A DNA stretch of 64,000 nt, from assembly GCF_017876095.1 (NCBI RefSeq), contig NZ_JAGINM010000004.1, positions 186,001 through 250,000 on the forward strand, read 5' to 3'. Origin of the DNA: Azospirillum agricola. Lineage in GTDB: Bacteria > Pseudomonadota > Alphaproteobacteria > Azospirillales > Azospirillaceae. A program made the translations under genes and the position numbers. Under the pieces are notes generated by a model. It worked only from the letters and a program-made list of their open reading frames with translations. It had not been told where the DNA came from and ran no database searches. Numbering within the stretch: position 1 is the stretch's first letter; every line of letters starts with the position of its first letter. This document shows, one piece after another, positions 59,898 through 64,000 of the stretch.

Positions 59898-60764
59898 CTA
59901 CTTTTCGCTGTCCACCAGGCCCTTGACGAACCAGCGCTGCATGAAGACCACCACCGCGACCGGCGGCAGCATCGCCAGCACGGTCGTCGCCATGATCAGG
60001 TTCCAGTCGTTGGCGGCCTCGCCGGTGCCGATCATCTTGGTGATGCCGATGACGATGGTCTCCATGTCCGCGCTGTTGGTGATCAGCAGCGGCCAGAGAT
60101 ACTGGTTCCAGCCATAGATGAAGAGGATGACGAACAGCGCCGCGATGTTGGTCTTCGACAGCGGCAGCACGACGTCGAGGAAGAAGCGCACCGCCCCCGC
60201 CCCGTCGATCCGGGCGGCCTCCACCAGCTCGTCCGGGATGGTCAGGAAGAACTGGCGGAACAGCAGCGTCGCGGTGGCCGACGCGATCAGCGGGATGGTC
60301 AGCCCGGCGTAGCTGTCGATCAGACCGAGGTCGGCGACCACCTTGTAGGTCGGGATGATCCGCACCTCCACCGGCAGCATCAGCGTGATGAAGATCATCC
60401 AGAAGAAGGCCATGCGGAAGGGAAACCGGAAGAAGGCCACCGCGTAGGCGGAAAGGATCGAGATGGCGATCTTGCCGAGCGCGATGGCCAGCGCCATCAC
60501 CAGGCTGTTCAGCACCATCACCCGCACCGGGGTGTAGGAGGCGCGGGCGCCGTGGCTCTCGCTCCAGGCCTGGGAATAGTTGTTGAAGGCCTCGCCGCCG
60601 GGGATCAGCGGCAGGTTGCCGCGCCCGATGGTGGCCGAATCCCAGGTCGAGCCGATCAGCGTCACGTAGATCGGAAAGGCGAAGATCAGAACGCCGACGA
60701 TCAGCACGATGTGGGGCACGAGGTCGATCAGGCGGCGCCCGCCGGTGGTGTGGGATGCGGTCAT
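59898..60764 (-). CDS. ugpE: sn-Glycerol-3-phosphate ABC transporter permease UgpE
   Basis: 288 aa, six hydrophobic segments, with the EAA loop [23 protein letters not shown] contacting UgpC. Conserved end [21 protein letters not shown]. Starts with ATG overlapping the ugpA stop (ATGA). Confidence 0.94.
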   Translation of the reverse strand: MTASHTTGGRRLIDLVPHIVLIVGVLIFAFPIYVTLIGSTWDSATIGRGNLPLIPGGEAFNNYSQAWSESHGARASYTPVRVMVLNSLVMALAIALGKIAISILSAYAVAFFRFPFRMAFFWMIFITLMLPVEVRIIPTYKVVADLGLIDSYAGLTIPLIASATATLLFRQFFLTIPDELVEAARIDGAGAVRFFLDVVLPLSKTNIAALFVILFIYGWNQYLWPLLITNSADMETIVIGITKMIGTGEAANDWNLIMATTVLAMLPPVAVVVFMQRWFVKGLVDSEK

Positions 60765-61645
60765 GCGTAGTGCACCTTGCGCTCGACGAAGCGGAACTGC
60801 ACCGCGGTCAGCGCGATGACGATGACCATCAGGATCACCGATTGGGCCGAGGAGGCGCCGAGGTCGTTGTTGACCACGCCGTCCTGGTAGACGCGGAAGA
60901 TCAGCGTCTCGGTCGATTTGCCGGGGCCGCCGTGGGTCAGCGCGTGGATGGTGCCGAAGGTCTCGAAGAAGGCGTAGACCATGTCCACCACCAGCAGGAA
61001 GAAGGTGGTCGGCGACAGCAGCGGGAAGGTGATGGTCCAGAAGCGCCGCACCGGGCCGGCGCCGTCGATGCTCGCCGCCTCCATCACCGAGCGCGGGATC
61101 GCCTGGAGCCCGGCCAGGAAGAAGATGAAGTTGTAGGCGACCTGCTTCCAGCTCGCCGCCAGGATGACCATGATCATCGCCTGGGTGCCGTTCAGCCGGT
61201 AGTCCCAGTCGAGCCCCAGCCGGTTGAGCAGCTGGCCGAGCGAGCCGATCTCCGGGTTGAAGATGAACATCCACAGCACGGCGGCGACGGCCGGCGCCAG
61301 CGCGTAGGGCCAGATCAGCAGCGTCTTGTAGGCGCGCGCCCCCTTGATCTTCGAATCGGCCAGCACCGCCAGCAGCAGCGCCACGCCGAGCGACAGGACC
61401 GTGACCGAGACGCTGAAGATGGCGGTGGTCTTCAGCGTCTCGATGTAGTTCGGGTCGCGCAGGATGACCTCGAAATTCTCGAACCAGACGAACTCGCTGC
61501 GCAGCCCGAAGGCGTCCTGGATGTGGACCGACTGCCAGATCGCCTGGGCCGCCGGCCAGATGAAGAAGACCAGCGTCACCGCCACCTGCGGCGCCAGCAG
61601 CAGGTAGGGCAGAAGCTTGTTGTCGAAGATCACGCGACGCTGCAA
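60761..61645 (-). CDS. ugpA: sn-Glycerol-3-phosphate ABC transporter permease UgpA
   Basis: 294 aa, six hydrophobic segments ([18 protein letters not shown] first). EAA loop [22 protein letters not shown]. Partner of UgpE. Separated from ugpB by 208 bases that contain the 61736-61826 inverted-repeat element. Confidence 0.94.
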   Translation of the reverse strand: MQRRVIFDNKLLPYLLLAPQVAVTLVFFIWPAAQAIWQSVHIQDAFGLRSEFVWFENFEVILRDPNYIETLKTTAIFSVSVTVLSLGVALLLAVLADSKIKGARAYKTLLIWPYALAPAVAAVLWMFIFNPEIGSLGQLLNRLGLDWDYRLNGTQAMIMVILAASWKQVAYNFIFFLAGLQAIPRSVMEAASIDGAGPVRRFWTITFPLLSPTTFFLLVVDMVYAFFETFGTIHALTHGGPGKSTETLIFRVYQDGVVNNDLGASSAQSVILMVIVIALTAVQFRFVERKVHYA

Positions 61646-61735
61646 GGGCGGGCCTCGTTCAAGATTTTAGACCATCCACGGATGAAGGCGGGCAAGGGAA
61701 GGGAGATCGGACCGGAACGCCCCATCCTCCACAAG

Positions 61736-61826
61736 CGTCATGCCCGGCCTTGGGCCGGGCATCCACGGCCGCGAACCAAGGCGCGGCAACGGCGCGTGGA
61801 TGGCCGGGACAAGCCCGGCCATGACG
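61736..61826. repeat. 91-bp inverted-repeat element between ugpB and ugpA
   Basis: Left half CGTCATGCCCGGCCTTGGGC... and right half ...GGGACAAGCCCGGCCATGACG are near-perfect reverse complements that each contain an inner hairpin (GCCCGG / CCGGGC). This two-hairpin design is the common alphaproteobacterial intergenic repeat. In the ugp transcript it could stabilise the abundant upstream ugpB message. Confidence 0.8.
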
Positions 61827-61853
61827 GAGGGTGGGAAAAGGTCGGCCCTGTTC

Positions 61854-63194
61854 TCAGTTCTTGTTCGCGCGCTCGAAGTTGCGCAGCACCACGTTGCCGC
61901 GCTGGACGGCGGTGTCGAGCGACTGCTGGACCGGCTGGCCCTGGAAGGCCTTCTCGAGCTCCTCCTGGATGATGTTGCGGATCTCCGGCAGGTTGCCGAG
62001 CCGCAGCCCCATCGTGTTCTCGGTCGTCGGCGTGCGGGTGAGCTGCTTCGCCGGAACGTCGGCGCCGGGGTTCTTCTCGTAGAAGCCCTCGGCCTTGGCC
62101 AGCTCGAAGCCCTTGAAGGTCACCGGGACGTAGCCGGTGTCCATGTGCCACTTGGCGTCGATCTCCGGCTTGGCGAGGTAGGTGAAGAACTCCGACACCG
62201 CCTTGTATTCGGCCGGGGTCCGCTTGGGCGCGGTCATCACCCAGAAGGCGGCGCCGCCGATGATGCCGTTCTTCGGCTCGCCCTTGATCTGGTCGGGCCA
62301 GTAGGGCAGCGGGGCGGCGCCCCAGGCGAAGGTCGCCTCCTTGGCGATGCGGCTGCGCAGGCCCGACGAGGCGTGGATGATCGCGCATTCGCCCGACGGG
62401 AACAGGCCGTCCGGCTTGTTGTCGCGGCCGCCGTAGCGGAAGGTGCCCTCCTTCTGCATGTCGACCAGCGTCTGCACATGCTTGACGTAGAGCGGCGCGT
62501 TGATCTTCAGCTCGGCGTTCAGCCCGCCGAAGCCGTTGGCCTGCGAGGCGAAGGGCGTGTCGTGGATGGCGCCGAGCTGCTCGAACTGCGCCCAGGTCGG
62601 CCAGGAGGTGGTGAAGGGGCAGGCGATTCCGGCCGCCTTCAGCGCTTTCGCCGCCCCGATCAGCTCCGGCCAGGTCGCCGGCGCCTTGTTGGGGTCGAGG
62701 CCGGCCTTCTGGAAGGCGTCCTTGTTGTAGAACATGATGTTGGTGGAGCTGTTGAACGGCAGCGCCATCATCTTCCCGTCCTTGGACGAGTAGTAGCCGC
62801 TGACCGCCGGGATGTAAGCCTTGGGGTCGACCGTGGCCCCCGTCTCCTGCATCAGCTGGTGGACCGGCTTGACCGCCGGTCCGGCGGCCAGCATGGTCGC
62901 GGTGCCGACCTCGAACATCTGCACGATGTGCGGCGCGTTGCCGGCGCGGAAGGCGGCGATGGCGGCCTGCATCGTCTCCGGGTAGCTGCCCTTGAAGGAG
63001 GGGTTGACCTGGACCTTGTCCTGGCTGGCGTTGAAGCCCTTCACGACCTCCTCGAGCTGGCCGCCGAGCGGCTGCGGCAGGCCGTGCCAGAACTCCACGA
63101 CCGTCTTCTGCTGCGCGAGGGCGGCACCCGAGGACAGGCCGGCGGCAAGAGCGAGGGCGGCGGTCGCGAGGCCGAGCGTGCGGCGGGTCAACAT
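61854..63194 (-). CDS. ugpB: sn-Glycerol-3-phosphate-binding protein UgpB
   Basis: 446 aa. Signal peptide RTLGLATAALALAAGLSSGAALAQ, then the mature chain VVEFWHGLPQPLGGQLEE, with YKGSY-like FKGSYPETMQAAIAAFR, GNAPHIVQMFEVGTATM, SGYYSSKDGK, ALPFNSSTNIMFYNKDAF, ASSGLRSR and GLRLGNLPEIR closely following UgpB from memory. First gene of ugpBAEC. Start at 63194 after AGGGAGATCC. Ugp systems are often under phosphate control; no PhoB box was recognised. Confidence 0.95.
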   Translation of the reverse strand: MLTRRTLGLATAALALAAGLSSGAALAQQKTVVEFWHGLPQPLGGQLEEVVKGFNASQDKVQVNPSFKGSYPETMQAAIAAFRAGNAPHIVQMFEVGTATMLAAGPAVKPVHQLMQETGATVDPKAYIPAVSGYYSSKDGKMMALPFNSSTNIMFYNKDAFQKAGLDPNKAPATWPELIGAAKALKAAGIACPFTTSWPTWAQFEQLGAIHDTPFASQANGFGGLNAELKINAPLYVKHVQTLVDMQKEGTFRYGGRDNKPDGLFPSGECAIIHASSGLRSRIAKEATFAWGAAPLPYWPDQIKGEPKNGIIGGAAFWVMTAPKRTPAEYKAVSEFFTYLAKPEIDAKWHMDTGYVPVTFKGFELAKAEGFYEKNPGADVPAKQLTRTPTTENTMGLRLGNLPEIRNIIQEELEKAFQGQPVQQSLDTAVQRGNVVLRNFERANKN

Positions 63195-63707
63195 GCGGTG
63201 GATCTCCCTGTCACGATTGAGTTTCGTGGTTGTCTGGATGAAGCTTGCGGGTTGCCGTCCCGCGACGGTTTCGTGAAGTTTCCGTGGCAACCGCATACGG
63301 GGATGCGCAACAGCCTCACGCCCTGCCAACGACGGCAGCCCCGCCGCCGGATGGCGCGAGGCTGGAAAAGGCACAGGGGTGGGCAAACGGATCGGCAACT
63401 CGCGGCCGATGCGGCATGACGGAAACCTCCCCAACGCTCTTGCTCGGGACCTTCTGGTTCCCGTTAAGGGAAGCCTGCGCGCGTGGGGGGCATCCTGTCA
63501 ATCGGCCGTCCGAAATACGCGGGGGCAACGGACCCGGCCGGCAAGGGGGCCGGTGCAAGCGAGACCGTCCCGGGACGCGGATGAACACGGATTCGTCATC
63601 CTCTCGACCCGTGTTCATCCGTGGGCCGGCGCAGCCGGCATTTTGTTCATCCGTGTCGAAATCCTCTTGCACGGACGTTCAGCCGATCCGACCGCCGGGC
63701 GCCGCCC
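63195..63707. other. Intergenic region upstream of ugpB with repeated CGGATGAACACGG motif
   Basis: About 510 bases without a supportable gene. CGGATGAACACGG (63578-63590) is the exact reverse complement of CCGTGTTCATCCG (63609-63621), and a third partial copy GTTCATCCGTGT follows at 63645-63656. The rest, including the ugpB leader, shows no clear promoter or PhoB-type repeats. Confidence 0.5.
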
Positions 63708-63998
63708 TCACATCACCGGGCGGCGCCCGGCGGTCAGGGTGCGGGCCAGCAGCGACTTCAGCAGCGCCGGGTCGCAGGGCTTGTGGAGCAGGCGCAGACC
63801 CGAACGGTCGACGCTGCGCAGCCGGTCCGGATCGGTGTCGCCGGTGACGATCACCCCCGGCACCCGCCGCCCGCAGCGGGCGCGCACCGCCTGGATGGCG
63901 TCGATGCCGCTCTCCGGCCCGGACAGGCGCAGGTCGGACAGCACCAGATCCGGCGGGGCCGCCGCGTCCAGCCCGGCGACCGCCTCGTCGATGCCGCG
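63708..63998 (-). CDS. Receiver domain, C-terminal fragment (cut by window edge)
   Basis: The frame runs off the right edge (upstream side). Visible part reads PDLVLSDLRLSGPESG, with the phospho-acceptor aspartate in SDLRL, then VPGVIVTGDTDP and the lysine in LLHKPCDP; it ends about ten residues after the last receiver helix, so no output domain follows. The phrasing is typical of the C-terminal receiver of a hybrid sensor kinase, but a single-domain regulator cannot be excluded. Confidence 0.8.
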   Translation of the reverse strand, partial: RGIDEAVAGLDAAAPPDLVLSDLRLSGPESGIDAIQAVRARCGRRVPGVIVTGDTDPDRLRSVDRSGLRLLHKPCDPALLKSLLARTLTAGRRPVM

Positions 63999-64000
63999 CA

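Overview
The window is a dense, very GC-rich (about 70 % by eye) chromosomal segment of an alphaproteobacterium. The gene order rplU-rpmA-obg-proB / proA-nadD-rsfS-rlmH-gpmI-envC-ctpA-yibQ-rppH, the large multi-gene chemotaxis cluster and the TctABC and Ugp transporters point to the Rhodospirillales, most likely an Azospirillum-like genus. This placement rests on recalled gene order and protein style; no database search was run. No prophage, transposase, CRISPR array or integron was seen.

Layout. 1-3.4 kb: 3' part of a fatty acyl-CoA ligase, acylphosphatase and two unknown genes. 3.4-5.7 kb (minus): thiO-thiS-thiG behind a TPP riboswitch. 5.8-7.8 kb: Mg2+ transporter MgtE, divergent from an orphan STAS protein. 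8-22.5 kb: tRNA-Ser(CGA), then the housekeeping series (L21, L27, Obg, proline synthesis split by a HAD phosphatase and a TSUP permease, NadD, RsfS, RlmH, phosphoglycerate mutase, EnvC, CtpA, YibQ-type deacetylase, RppH).

22.7-36.3 kb is one co-directional block. It joins a chemosensory system (STAS, CheY, CheA, CheW, membrane MCP, CheR, CheD, CheB, soluble MCP-like protein) to a partner-switch module (STAS antagonist, RsbW-like kinase, two receiver-PP2C proteins). Most of the junctions overlap or nearly abut. The layout suggests that CheA output is wired into serine phosphorylation control, and the first of the two PP2C domains looks catalytically dead. This is the best candidate here for a little-described system.

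36.3-39.6 kb: four small conserved genes (DUF971, Trm112-like, Lon N-terminal-like, thioredoxin-TPR), a prolyl-tRNA editing protein and tRNA-Gly(GCC). 40.3-48.8 kb: an apparent carboxylate locus with an RraA/HMG-aldolase-like enzyme, an AEC permease, two closely related TctC binding proteins, an MCP and TctBA. 48.8-53.5 kb: cysS, gltX and several very small open frames with good ribosome-binding sites, hairpins and terminators, then two small conserved genes. 53.6-56.9 kb: acetyl-CoA synthetase, an unknown small gene, EVE and YciI proteins. 57-63.2 kb (minus): ugpBAEC for sn-glycerol-3-phosphate uptake, then a GST and gpsA, which makes glycerol-3-phosphate. The window ends in a receiver domain cut by the edge.

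A recurring feature is a GC-rich palindromic repeat (CCCTCTCC...GGAGAGGG type). It lies inside the 5' coding part of three genes (2794, nadD, envC), where no standard start codon exists downstream of it, so it appears to be translated.
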